Below, in pieces: positions 1 through 9,300 of a DNA stretch of 38,363 nt; within the stretch, counting starts at the first letter, position 1, and every line of letters starts with the position of its first letter. A model generated the notes under the pieces. The model saw only the letters and a program-made list of their open reading frames with translations, was not told where the DNA came from and searched no databases. Position numbers and translations under genes: made by a program. The stretch is taken from assembly GCA_948857205.1 (NCBI GenBank), contig CAQPRV010000015.1, positions 1-38,363 on the forward strand. The letters run 5' to 3'. This stretch comes from an uncultured Clostridia bacterium. Lineage in GTDB: Bacteria; Bacillota; Clostridia; TANB77; CAG-508.

Positions 1-20
1 AAGAATAAGAGATAAAGTTT

Positions 21-125
21 AAAAACTCCATAGAAAGTCCGCAGTTTGTGCAATTAAACTAAACGATGTAAGTTTTATCTGCCAAGAGCTTCTAGTGGAG
101 TTTTTTTCTTAAACTTACATCGTTT
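21..125 (+). promoter_or_regulatory. Leader with two interleaved inverted repeats upstream of vanZ
   Basis: Two perfect inverted repeats cross each other: a 10-base pair of arms at 21-30 and 96-105, and a 15-base pair at 61-75 and 111-125. The first is followed by a T-run (101-107), as in an intrinsic terminator, and the second would tie the loop to sequence beyond the T-run. The arrangement is pseudoknot-like, or lets two hairpins compete. It lies about 35 bases before the vanZ start, so an attenuator is plausible. An element end or recombination site is the alternative. Confidence 0.4.
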
Positions 126-159
126 AATTTCTTATTCATTTGAAAGTGAGATTAAAAAT

Positions 160-678
160 ATGAAAGAGTTAGTAGATTTTGTGGTTTTAATAATAATATA
201 TTTTTTGAAATTTTATAAGAAATGGAAAGAAAAAGGTAGAGATGTACTGTTTGTAAATACTTTAATGTATATATACTTATCTTTTGTATTGTATTTTACT
301 TTAATGCCTATAATAACATCTTTACCATTTATATTTAATCACCCATACGATTCAATAAATTTAGTTCCATTTATTGATGTTTTAAATGGCAGAGGTGACT
401 TCGTTAGACAAGTAGGATTAAATGTGATAATGACAATTCCTTTTGGCTTTTTAATGCCTTTAGTAAAAAAAGAAAATGCTAGACTATTAAAAGTTGTTTT
501 TTATACCTTCTTATTAAGTCTAGGAATAGAATTATTACAGCCTTTAATAAATGGTTTTAGGTCAGCAGATATAACGGATTTAATAACTAATGTCGTAGGT
601 GGAAGTATTGGATATATTATGTATTTAATATTCAAACCATTAACAACTAAAATATTAAATTATATAGGTCATAGATAA
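160..678 (+). CDS. VanZ-family membrane protein
   Basis: The 172-residue protein is an integral membrane protein with about four or five hydrophobic segments. The family signature is clear near the C-terminus (FRSADITDLITNVVGGSIGY, about residues 131-150), and the N-terminal half has the usual 'SINLVPF' loop (about residues 65-71). VanZ proteins are associated with low-level teicoplanin or lipoglycopeptide resistance, but most chromosomal and element-borne copies have no proven substrate. A weak ribosome site GAAAGTGAG precedes the ATG; the same 11-base module precedes the next gene. It is the first of four small genes that probably form the cargo of the element ending near 4.7 kb. Family assignment is secure; the physiological role is inferred. 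Confidence 0.85.
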   Translation: MKELVDFVVLIIIYFLKFYKKWKEKGRDVLFVNTLMYIYLSFVLYFTLMPIITSLPFIFNHPYDSINLVPFIDVLNGRGDFVRQVGLNVIMTIPFGFLMPLVKKENARLLKVVFYTFLLSLGIELLQPLINGFRSADITDLITNVVGGSIGYIMYLIFKPLTTKILNYIGHR

Positions 679-762
679 TTACAAATTACATGTTTGTAGT
701 TACTTAAAATAATAGTAAGTTATCATTGAGATGAAATAGTAATGTGAAAGTGAGATGAAATT

Positions 763-942
763 ATGAATAATGAAGTAACCAAAGTTATTGAAAAATTTAA
801 AGAAGTAAAAAATATATTAAAAGATTTTTCTAATAAAGATGAAGCGATAGAATACCTTGTTAATGAAACAAAACTATCAAAAGAAGACTGTTCTACTGCA
901 TACGATATTATTATGAAAATTGAATCTATCGAGGAGGAATAA
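763..942 (+). CDS. Small hypothetical protein, 59 residues
   Basis: An ATG at 763 follows TGAAAGTGAGAT, the same sequence found before the vanZ start. The product is short, helical and charged (Glu, Lys and Asp-rich, one Cys) with no signal peptide or membrane segment. Its last codons, GAG GAG GAA TAA, are also the ribosome binding site of the acetyltransferase gene, which starts 4 bases after the stop, so the two are probably translationally coupled. I do not recognise a family. Confidence 0.6.
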   Translation: MNNEVTKVIEKFKEVKNILKDFSNKDEAIEYLVNETKLSKEDCSTAYDIIMKIESIEEE

Positions 943-946
943 TATT

Positions 947-1501
947 ATGACTGAAAAAGAAAAAATGTTAGCAGGAGAATTATATGATGCTAACTATAAT
1001 GAAAATCTAATAAAAGAAAGATATTTGGCAAAAGATAAATGTTATGATTATAACCAATTAAGACCATCAAACAATGAAGAAAAAGAAAATATTATAAAAG
1101 AAATTTTTGGAAAGACGGGAAATGTCTTTACTATTGAACAACCTTTTATGTGTGATTATGGATACAATATAGAAATTGGAGAAAACTTTTATGCTAATCA
1201 TAACTTAATTATATTGGATGGAAATAAAGTTCAATTTGGAGATAATGTTTTTATTGCACCAAATTGTAGCTTTTATACAGCAGGGCATCCACTAGATGCA
1301 GAAAGAAGAAATAAAGGATTAGAATATGCAAAACCAATAAAAGTAGGAAATAATGTATGGATTGGTGGAAATGTTATTGTACTTCCAGGGGTAACTATTG
1401 GAGATAATACTATAATAGGTGCAGGAAGTGTTGTAAATAAAGATATACCATCAAATGTTGTAGCAGTCGGAAATCCTTGTAAAGTAATAAAACAATTATA
1501 A
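947..1501 (+). CDS. Maltose/galactoside O-acetyltransferase family protein
   Basis: The 184-residue protein has the N-terminal helical segment of the maltose acetyltransferase family (TEKEKMLAGELYDAN) followed by left-handed beta-helix hexapeptide repeats (for example IEIGENF, VQFGDNV, IKVGNNV, VTIGDNT). The likely catalytic histidine is in YTAGHPLD. Enzymes of this family move an acetyl group from acetyl-CoA to a sugar hydroxyl; the real acceptor cannot be read from sequence. I chose ATG 947 over an upstream in-frame TTG at 920 because GAGGAGG lies 10 bases before it. Length and motifs are complete. It is related in fold to xenobiotic and streptogramin acetyltransferases, but the N-terminus favours the sugar branch. 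Confidence 0.85.
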   Translation: MTEKEKMLAGELYDANYNENLIKERYLAKDKCYDYNQLRPSNNEEKENIIKEIFGKTGNVFTIEQPFMCDYGYNIEIGENFYANHNLIILDGNKVQFGDNVFIAPNCSFYTAGHPLDAERRNKGLEYAKPIKVGNNVWIGGNVIVLPGVTIGDNTIIGAGSVVNKDIPSNVVAVGNPCKVIKQL

Positions 1502-1542
1502 TAAAAACTTACAATAAATCGCTAGGAATGGAGGGATAAAAA

Positions 1543-2394
1543 ATGAACTTTAAAGAATATGGAGATAACAGTAAAGATACAATAATGCTATTACATGGTG
1601 GTGGTCTTTCTTGGTGGAATTATAGAGAAGAAGCAGAAAAATTAAAAAATAGTTATCATATTATTCTTCCAATATTAGATGGTCATTCGGAAAGCGATAG
1701 AAATTTTACAAGTATAGAAGATAATGCACAAGAAATTGTAGAGTATATAATTAATAATTATAATGGTCATATTCGTTTAATAGGAGGATTATCTTTAGGA
1801 GGACAAATTCTTTTAGAAATTTTATCAAAAAAAGAAGATATTTGTGATTATGCTATTGTTGAAAGTGCATTAGCAATTCCTATGAAAGCAACATATAAAA
1901 TGATTAGACCAGCTTTTTCTATGAGTTATGGGCTAATATCGAAAAAATGGTTTTCACAAATGCAATTTAAGTCTTTAAAAATAAGAGAAGATTTATTTAA
2001 TGAATATTATAGAGATACTTGTAAAATTAGTAAGGAAGATATGATTGCTTTTATGGAAGCAAACTCAAAATATGAAATTAAAGATTCTTTATCAAGTACA
2101 AAAGCAAAAGTTTTAGTAGTTGTAGGAGATAAAGAAAGACCAATAATGAAAAAATCAGCGAGTATAATTCATCAAAAGATAAATGGAAGTAGAATTGAAA
2201 TATTACCTAATTATTATCATGGAGATTTTAGCATAAATAATCCACAACAATATGTTAAAGCAATTAACGAGCTTATTGCTAATAGAAACTTGAAAAGCAA
2301 ATCATTTTATAATACTGAAACAAAATCTGAAAATGAACAAATAGAATTAGAAGAAAGAAATAGAACAGATACAAAGTTTTTAGATGAAAGATAA
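1543..2394 (+). CDS. Alpha/beta hydrolase
   Basis: The 283-residue protein shows the fold's key positions: an oxyanion-hole HGGG at residues 18-21, the nucleophile elbow G-L-S-L-G with Ser84, a probable acidic residue in VGDKE (Asp196), and a terminal histidine at His226 (YYHGDFS). It has a short polar tail after residue 245. No signal peptide is seen, so it acts in the cytoplasm. A ribosome site (GGAGGG) lies about 8 bases before the ATG. It is the last gene of the vanZ-acetyltransferase group and is followed by a terminator. The substrate is unknown; it could be an esterase or a resistance hydrolase. Confidence 0.8.
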   Translation: MNFKEYGDNSKDTIMLLHGGGLSWWNYREEAEKLKNSYHIILPILDGHSESDRNFTSIEDNAQEIVEYIINNYNGHIRLIGGLSLGGQILLEILSKKEDICDYAIVESALAIPMKATYKMIRPAFSMSYGLISKKWFSQMQFKSLKIREDLFNEYYRDTCKISKEDMIAFMEANSKYEIKDSLSSTKAKVLVVVGDKERPIMKKSASIIHQKINGSRIEILPNYYHGDFSINNPQQYVKAINELIANRNLKSKSFYNTETKSENEQIELEERNRTDTKFLDER

Positions 2395-2465
2395 ATTACA
2401 AGTTATAAAGATGAGATCTAATAATGTTAATTAATTGATTTAGGAATAAAAAAGCAAAAAAAGGA

Positions 2466-2510
2466 GATAACTAGAAAATTAGTAAAAACTAATTCTCTGG
2501 TTATTTTTTT
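2466..2510 (+). terminator. Intrinsic terminator after the hydrolase gene
   Basis: A long hairpin (arms 2467-2483 and 2487-2504) with a T-run at 2502-2510. The stem sequence closely resembles the terminator at 23518-23565 despite the unrelated setting. The rest of 2511-2640 is A/T-rich with no recognisable gene. Confidence 0.75.
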
Positions 2511-2662
2511 GTAGATGTTTATAAAAATTTTAAAAAATTTTTCAATAATTACCGGTTTTTGAGTTTTAAGTGACATATACCTAATAGAGAGAAAGAGTAA
2601 TAAATTTTTTCTAAATTAATAAACTTAAATATCAAAAATACAAAAGGAAGGTAATTTAAAAA

Positions 2663-2815
2663 ATGCAAGAAAAGCTTATTGAATATCTCAAAAAAAAAGA
2701 AAATCCATATCAAATAAAAGTTGGAAATATGGTTGTAAATATAGAATATTCTAAAAATTATAAAAAATTTAATGAATGTATACTAAATATTTTAAAACAA
2801 AAGATAGGAAAGTAA
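2663..2815 (+). CDS. Small transposon-type protein (TnpW-like), 50 residues
   Basis: An ATG at 2663 is preceded by AAGGAAGG about 10 bases upstream. The 50-residue product ends in a basic helix after a short beta-like stretch (IKVGNMVVNIEYS). Small proteins of this size and layout are commonly found just before large serine recombinases in clostridial transposons. Its place between the cargo genes and the recombinase supports that reading. Function unknown; similarity is by pattern only. Confidence 0.5.
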   Translation: MQEKLIEYLKKKENPYQIKVGNMVVNIEYSKNYKKFNECILNILKQKIGK

Positions 2816-2832
2816 AATTGCTTTGCAATTTT
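2814..2832 (+). terminator. Short hairpin between the small gene and the recombinase
   Basis: A perfect 8-base stem with a 3-base loop overlaps the stop codon of the 50-residue gene. The following 2833-2938 holds a second dyad (CTGAAACT near 2838 and AGTTTCAG near 2866) and then the recombinase ribosome site. Either could be a regulatory hairpin or a recombinase binding site. Confidence 0.35.
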
Positions 2833-2938
2833 GCATACTGAAACTATAACAGATAAATCTTAACAGTTTCAGCAGATTGGGCTGATTTTCTAATTTGGAC
2901 ACGTTATACTATATAGAGAAGGGAGGGAAGAAACAATA

Positions 2939-4651
2939 ATGGCTGGAAGAAAATCAAAATATTCTTCAGAAAATTCAAATATAAAAGGAACAAAAATATG
3001 GTCAGTGGCAGTATATATAAGACTTTCACAAGAAGATAGTGACAACGGAGAAGACAAGCAAGAAAGTAACAGTATAACAAGCCAAAAGGCATTATTAAAT
3101 GAATTTATTGAAGAACATGATGATTTGATTGTTTATGATACTTATGTGGATGATGGTTATACAGGAACAGATTTTAATAGACCAGGATTTCAGAGTTTAT
3201 TAGAAGATATGAGAAAAGGAAATATAAATTGTGTACTAGTTAAAGATTTATCAAGACTTGGAAGAAACTACATAGAAGTTGGTAATTACATAGAGCAGAT
3301 ATTTCCATTATTTAATATAAGATTTATTGCCATAAACGATAGTGTAGATAGCTTTAAAAATCCTACAAGCACAAATACAATATTAGTACCATTTAAGAAC
3401 TTAATAAATGATGAATACTGTAGAGATACATCAATAAAAATTAGGTCAGCTTTAAATGGAAGAAAAAGAAAAGGAGAATTTGTAGGAGCATTTCCATCAT
3501 ATGGGTATATAAAAGATCCAGAAGATAATCATAAGTTAATCATTGATAAAGAGTCAGCCGAAATTGTAAGAAAGATTTTTGAATGGAAAGTAAATGAGGG
3601 ATTAGGGAATTTATCTATTTGTCATAGATTAAATGATATGGGAGTTTTAAATCCAACAGGCTATAAAAAGAAAAGGCTAAATCAAAATTATAATAATTCT
3701 CAAATAATGCAAGAAGATTATTCATGGTGTCCATCAACAGTTAGAAACATATTAAAAAATGATATTTACATAGGAAATGTTACACAAGGTAAAAGAAGAG
3801 TAAAAAGTTATAAAGTTCATAAGGTCGAACAAGTACCAGAAGATGAATGGATTACAGTAGAAAATATGCATGAGCCTATTATAGAAAGAGAGTTATTTAA
3901 TAAAGCACAAGGTATGAGAAAAGTCGATACTAGAGTACAAGATAGTGGAAACTTAAGTATGTGGGCAGGTATTTTAAAGTGTGTAGATTGTGGTAGGGCA
4001 ATGCATAAAAAATATTGTAAAAATAGAAGTGGGATAGTTTATGAGTATTACATATGTGGAACATATAGAAAGAAATCAAATAAGTTATGCACAAAACATA
4101 CTCTAAAAGTGGAAGAATTAGAAAATGCAGTATTAGAATCTATTAAATTACATATAGAATTACTTGTTGATACTGAAAAATTATTAGAACAAATTAATAA
4201 ATCAAACACTAAAAAATTAGCAAATGAGAATATGGAAAATATAAAACAAGCAAAAGAAAAAGAGATAGAAAAATTAAATAATTTGAAAAGATGTTTATAT
4301 GAGGACTGGAAAAACGATTATATAACAAAAGATGAGTATTTAGAGTATAAACAAAAATATGAACAAGACATTGAAAAAATAAAAGAAATAATGGCGAATT
4401 TAGATAAACAAAAAGAAAAGCAAGAAGAAATTATAAATGGAAACAGCTTATGGATAGAAAACTTTAAAGCACATAAGAATATAACGGAATTAGATAGAGA
4501 TATTATAACAGAGTTGATTGATTACATAGAGGTACATGAAAATAAAAAAATTACTATTCATTTTAAGTTTATGGATGAATTAGATAAAATATTAGAATAC
4601 ATAGAAAATGAAAATAAAGCAAGTATCTTTGAAAGAGTAAAAAAGGCATAA
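2939..4651 (+). CDS. Large serine recombinase
   Basis: The 570-residue protein has the resolvase catalytic domain (about residues 22-165) with the nucleophile Ser30 in YIRLS, the conserved SITSQ segment, and the DLSRLGRNY active-site stretch. A recombinase domain follows (about 170-310), then a zinc ribbon (Cys348 and Cys351 with a later C-x-C/H pair) and a long coiled coil (about 400-500). Such enzymes integrate and excise mobile elements between short att sites with no need of host factors. A strong ribosome site (GGGAGG) precedes the ATG. The gene sits at the right edge of the element, directly before a truncated penicillin-binding protein gene, so the right att site should lie just past its stop codon. 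No CGG codon is used in frame. Confidence 0.92.
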   Translation: MAGRKSKYSSENSNIKGTKIWSVAVYIRLSQEDSDNGEDKQESNSITSQKALLNEFIEEHDDLIVYDTYVDDGYTGTDFNRPGFQSLLEDMRKGNINCVLVKDLSRLGRNYIEVGNYIEQIFPLFNIRFIAINDSVDSFKNPTSTNTILVPFKNLINDEYCRDTSIKIRSALNGRKRKGEFVGAFPSYGYIKDPEDNHKLIIDKESAEIVRKIFEWKVNEGLGNLSICHRLNDMGVLNPTGYKKKRLNQNYNNSQIMQEDYSWCPSTVRNILKNDIYIGNVTQGKRRVKSYKVHKVEQVPEDEWITVENMHEPIIERELFNKAQGMRKVDTRVQDSGNLSMWAGILKCVDCGRAMHKKYCKNRSGIVYEYYICGTYRKKSNKLCTKHTLKVEELENAVLESIKLHIELLVDTEKLLEQINKSNTKKLANENMENIKQAKEKEIEKLNNLKRCLYEDWKNDYITKDEYLEYKQKYEQDIEKIKEIMANLDKQKEKQEEIINGNSLWIENFKAHKNITELDRDIITELIDYIEVHENKKITIHFKFMDELDKILEYIENENKASIFERVKKA

Positions 4652-4715
4652 AACTAAAGCTACAAACAATGCTAAAATTAACTTTAACTTTGTGTAGCGA
4701 CAAAATACACCAAGG
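4652..4715. other. Probable right attachment site of the serine recombinase element
   Basis: The recombinase stop is at 4651 and recognisable penicillin-binding protein sequence begins at about 4706 (codons for HQGGGVAAP). The interval contains a 6-base dyad, GCTACA at 4659-4664 and TGTAGC at 4693-4698. The exact crossover cannot be placed without the left end, which is outside the window. Confidence 0.45.
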
Positions 4716-5010
4716 AGGTGGTGTTGCAGCACCTGTTGGAGGGCAAGTATTTAGTGAAGTATTACCATATTTAGAAGTAAATCAAGGGAATACGGAAGAA
4801 ATAGAAAAAATAGAAGAAATACAAGCACCAGATTTATTAGGCAAAACAATAGAAGAAGCACAAAAGATAGTTAAAGAAAGAGGACTAGAGTTAGTAATTG
4901 AAAATGAAACAGAAAAACTAGATAAAAAGCAAGCAATTGTAAAAAAACAAATTCCCAATACAGGAATAACTATAAAAAAAGGTAGCAAGATTTATATTAC
5001 ATATGAATAA
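4669..5010 (+). pseudogene. C-terminal fragment of a SpoVD/PBP2-type penicillin-binding protein with PASTA domain
   Basis: About 100 residues match the end of a class B penicillin-binding protein of the SpoVD type: the segment HQGGGVAAPVGGQVFSEVLP is the usual end of the transpeptidase domain, and residues 48-113 form one PASTA domain (PDLLGKTIEEAQKIVKERGL then IKKGSKIYI). SpoVD-type proteins build septal or spore-cortex peptidoglycan. The transpeptidase core and N-terminus are missing, and no ribosome site precedes the first ATG, so alone this is a remnant. The missing part should lie left of the element if the gene was split by integration. The usual murE/murF neighbours are absent on this side, so assignment to spoVD itself rather than a related PBP is uncertain. 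Confidence 0.75.
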
Positions 5011-5044
5011 AATTTTAGTATACTAAACTTTGTTTAGCTTATAT

Positions 5045-5110
5045 AGTAGATAATTTGGAACCTAAAATCTAAAAGTAAAAAAATATTTTTTAGGTTCGAT
5101 ATTATCTACT
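5045..5110 (+). terminator. Long hairpin after the penicillin-binding protein fragment
   Basis: Arms at 5045-5054 and 5101-5110 and inner arms around 5060-5069 and 5088-5097 pair to form an extended hairpin, followed by an A-rich stretch. The original terminator of the disrupted gene is the simplest reading. Confidence 0.6.
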
Positions 5111-5292
5111 TAAAAAAATAAAAATAAAGCAAAAAACTTACGGACACTCAAAAGATACAATTTTATACAAAAAAGAAATAAACGTGTAATATAGAGGTTA
5201 TATAAAAGAAATATAAAACAAAAAACAGTAAGAAAATGTTGGAAGCTAAGGAAAACTCAGGTCAAAAAATTCATATGAGTTAGAAAAAGTAC

Positions 5293-5321
5293 TTGAGAAT
5301 TAAGTAAATAAGTGGTATAAT
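5293..5321 (+). promoter_or_regulatory. Promoter of the cohesin-dockerin / M26 operon
   Basis: TTGAGA at 5293-5298, a 17-base spacer, and TATAAT at 5316-5321 with an extended TG. The start codon lies 51 bases downstream with AGGGGGAGG before it. Nothing recognisable lies in 5111-5292. Confidence 0.75.
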
Positions 5322-5372
5322 ATTAAAGAATATCAGAAAAAATGTAAAAATAGATAAAGAAGGGGGAGGAAT

Positions 5373-6281
5373 ATGAAAAAAACATTATTTTATGTAATTG
5401 CAATTATTATATTATTATTAACAACAAGTGCAATAGCAACAAGCAAATCAGATATAGTAAAAGCAAATCTAACTAGTTCAGAAGAGGAACTAAAAGCTGG
5501 ACAAGAAGTAGTAATAACACTAAAATTTGATAATTATAATGAGGATACAAAAGGAATAAATTGTTTTTATGCAGTACTAGAATATGACGAACAAATATTC
5601 GAAAAAGTAGTGCAAGCAAATTTTGAAACACAAAATAATTGGGAAGAGCTAAAATATAATCAAGAAACAGGAGAACTTGTAGTAATAAAAAAAGCAGGAA
5701 CCAATAAAGAAGAAGAAATAGCACAAATAACTTTAAAAGTAAAAGAAGAAGTAGAACCGAAAAAAACAGATGTAATATTGAGTAGTATAACAACATCAGA
5801 GGGAAAAGAAGATTTAACAATAGAAAATGCAAAAGTACAAATAGATATAATAAAAGAACAAGAAACAAATCCAAATCTAATAACATCAGTTAAATATAAA
5901 ATAGGAGAAAAATATATTACAAGAATAGTACCAGTAACAACAGTAGAAGAATTCAAAAAGAATGTAACAACAGATGAAGAGCTTGTATTTACAGATGAGT
6001 TAGGAAATCAAATAGAAGAAAAAGGAATAATAAAAACAGGAACAAAACTAAAAGTAGGAAATAAGAAAGAATATACACTTATAGTAATAGGAGACATAGA
6101 TAAAGACGGAAGTATGAGTATAAATGACTTAGCACAAATAAAATTACATTTAATAGAAATAAAACTACTAACAGGATTGGAATTAAAATCAGCAGATATA
6201 GATGATGACAATAATGTAACAATAAATGACCTAGCACAAATAAAACTGATATTAATAGACCTATTAGAACTAGAAAAATAA
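5373..6281 (+). CDS. Secreted cohesin-X-dockerin protein
   Basis: The 302-residue protein starts with a signal peptide (hydrophobic residues 5-18, cleavage near residue 23). Residues about 27-160 form a cohesin-like beta-sandwich (ITLKFDNYNE..., YAVLEYDEQIFEKV, IAQITLKVKEE). Residues about 165-235 are a conserved X-type module with VTTVEEFKKNV. Residues 240-302 are a type I dockerin: two calcium-binding loops (GDIDKDGSMSINDLAQIK and ADIDDDNNVTINDLAQIK). Cohesins bind dockerins, so a protein carrying both could polymerise or link other dockerin proteins into a chain. It is first in an operon, 21 bases before the M26 peptidase gene. No wall anchor is seen. The cohesin call rests on pattern and on the similar domain in the 19685 gene. 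Confidence 0.8.
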   Translation: MKKTLFYVIAIIILLLTTSAIATSKSDIVKANLTSSEEELKAGQEVVITLKFDNYNEDTKGINCFYAVLEYDEQIFEKVVQANFETQNNWEELKYNQETGELVVIKKAGTNKEEEIAQITLKVKEEVEPKKTDVILSSITTSEGKEDLTIENAKVQIDIIKEQETNPNLITSVKYKIGEKYITRIVPVTTVEEFKKNVTTDEELVFTDELGNQIEEKGIIKTGTKLKVGNKKEYTLIVIGDIDKDGSMSINDLAQIKLHLIEIKLLTGLELKSADIDDDNNVTINDLAQIKLILIDLLELEK

Positions 6282-6302
6282 AAGGAGGAAAGAGGACGTA
6301 CA

Positions 6303-9300
6303 ATGGAACAAATTATAAAAAATAAGATATTAAAAAACACATTATTTATAAAAATAAGTATTTGTATATCAATATTTTTAGTAATGTTCTTAGGGGTAAT
6401 ATATGCAGCAAATTATACATCAAAAGGTGAATTAAATGATGATGGAAAGGTAAATTATGCAGATGTAAGCTTATTAGAATTACATTTAATCCATTCAAAA
6501 TCTCTACCAGAAGAAAAATTAAAAAATGCAGATATGAATAGTGATGGAGAAATAACTGTAACAGATTTAAATCTTTTAATCAAGAAAATAGAAAAAGGCT
6601 TAGAATATGAAGTAGAAATAAGAGAAATAGAAGCAAACAATTATTATCCAAATAAAAATGAAGAGATAACATTAAATTTTGATATTGATGTAAGTTATAA
6701 TACAGAAGTTAAAACAATTACTATAAATGGAGAAGAATATGAAGTAATAAGAAATGAACTAAATCAAAATTTATATGAAGTTAAATTAAATGTAGGAAAT
6801 ACAAGTGGCGTAAAAGAATATAGAATAGAAAAATTAACACTTATAAATGGAGAAGAATTTATAATTAACGAAATAGTTAAAATAGATGTATTAAAAACAC
6901 AACCTCAAATTGAAAATTGGAAATTAACAGAAAATATAGAAAATTCAGAATTAAATATATCATTTGATTTAGTAGATTTTGATGAAACAGTAAAATCAGG
7001 AACATATATAATTACTGAAAAGAAAGAAACCGTTGAAAGCATAGAAGCAACAGATTATGTACAACAAGGTAATATAGCAGTTGGTAATAACAATATAAAT
7101 GTAAAAGTAGAAAAAGATAAAAAATATCAAATTTTAATAGAAGCACAATATAACCTGGATACAGACACTTTAGAACAAGAAGTAGATAATTCAGGAAGAC
7201 TTAAAAAAGAACAAGAGTTAATTCTTAAAGAAGATTATAAATTTCAATTATCTAATATAGAAACATATAGAGGTATAGATGATGAAGAAGAAATCTCACA
7301 AGAATTCAATTTAGAAGAACATATAAAAGTTAAATTTGACAGTACAAATGAAACAGAATACATACCAGAATCAGCAGTTATAAATGGAAAGACATATGAA
7401 CTAACAGGAGACAATAATACCTATGAAACTTTTATAGATGGATTTAACAGTACAGGTAATCAAAAAATAACTATAGAAAAGGTTATTTTAGATAATGGAA
7501 AAGAATTTGAAGTAAATCAAGAAACACAGGTAAGAATAATAAAAAATGCACCAACTGTTGCAAGATTCAGAAGTCATGAGAATTCTGAAGAAAAGAATAT
7601 TAATATGCTTATTTTTATAAAAGATAATAATAAAGCAATAACTAATTTAACTGCAAAATTACTTGATGAAGAAAATAATGAAATTACATCTAAAAATCTA
7701 ACAGAATATTTAAGAGATGAAAATTTAAGTGATAGTCAAGAAGAGGAATTAAAAAATACATATTATATAAACACTAATATAGATTTAGGAGATGCAGAAT
7801 TACCAAGTAAATATAAAATAAGATTGACTGCAAGTTATTGTTTACTTGAAAACGATGAAAAATATACATATACAAATGAGACTTTATTAGAAAATGAGGG
7901 TTCAGCTAATCCAATTGTCAATATAAAAGAAGTACAAGTATCTAACAAATACCCAGAAAAAGGAGATAATGTTACCTTAACATATCAAATAGAGACAAAT
8001 AAGAAAGATACTGAAATTACACATATTATGGTAAATAATATAAAATGCATAGCAACAAAGCATATAGACGAGGAAGAAAATGTAACATATTCTGTAACTC
8101 TAAATTCAGGAGAAAAAGCGGGTATAGTAGATTTAAATACAACAGATATTATATTTGAAGGAAATACATCAGTTAGTGTAACAAACCAAGTAAAAATAGA
8201 TGTTTTAAAAGAAAAACCTACAAGTGAAGCATTTTCACAAAAAGATGATATAGAAAAAAGAACTGTAACATTAACTGCAAACATAGTAGACCCAGATAAA
8301 GCATTCATAAGTGGAAAAGCAGAACTTGTAAGAAATAGTGATAAAGAAATAGTAGCAACTAAATCATTTGATGCTGAACATATTACTTTTGAAATAAATA
8401 ATATTGAAATAGGAACACAATATACATTAATTGCAAAAATGACTTATGATAGAGATACTAATGAAATAGAAGAAGAAACAAATCAAAACTATGTAGAAGA
8501 CGAAATATTCAGACAAAGACCAATTCAATTAATTGCAGATTATGAACTAAAAATAGAGAATATTAAAACATATAATGGAGAAAAAGAAACAAAATATTTT
8601 GAAAAAGGTCAAGAAGTAACTGTAAGTTTTGATAGTAATAATACAACAGAATTCTATCCAGTTTCTGCAATTATAAATGGAAAACAATATGAATTAGAAA
8701 AAGTAGAACAAAACTATAAAACAAAAATACCAGTAGTTTCTACATTTGGTCCAAAAACAATAACAATTGAAAAATTAATTTTAAATAATACAAAAGAAAT
8801 TGAATTAACAGAAAATAACGAAACACGAGTAGGAATATTAAAATTAAGACCAACTATTACAGATTTTGGATATAGTGAAAATGCAGATAATGGAAATATT
8901 GATGTATCATTTAAAGTAAATGACACAGAAGAAGCAATAACAGGTGGAACTATAAAAGTAATAGATGAAAATGGAGTTAAAATAAAAGAAGAAGAATTAA
9001 CACGTAGTTCAAATGGAATTAGCTTTGAAAAAGGAGCTAATGAAGAATTTGAAATAGTAATACTTGCAGATTATGATTTAGATACGAATCAGATTACAAC
9101 TGGAGATAATGAATATGAAAATCAACAATTACTTAAAGAAGGAATTAATATAAGTACAGAGCGTTTGATTGAATTAAAAGATATAATAACAATAAATCTA
9201 TATTCAAAAGAAGACCCAATAGCAGAAGTTAGTAGTATAACAGAAGAAGAATTGTCTACTTTAGATAATTATTTAGTAAAAGTTATACAAAAAGAAATGC

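Noticed and set aside
920..946. TTG at 920 as the start of the acetyltransferase gene.
   Set aside because: It lies upstream of the GAGGAGG ribosome site, which fits ATG 947.
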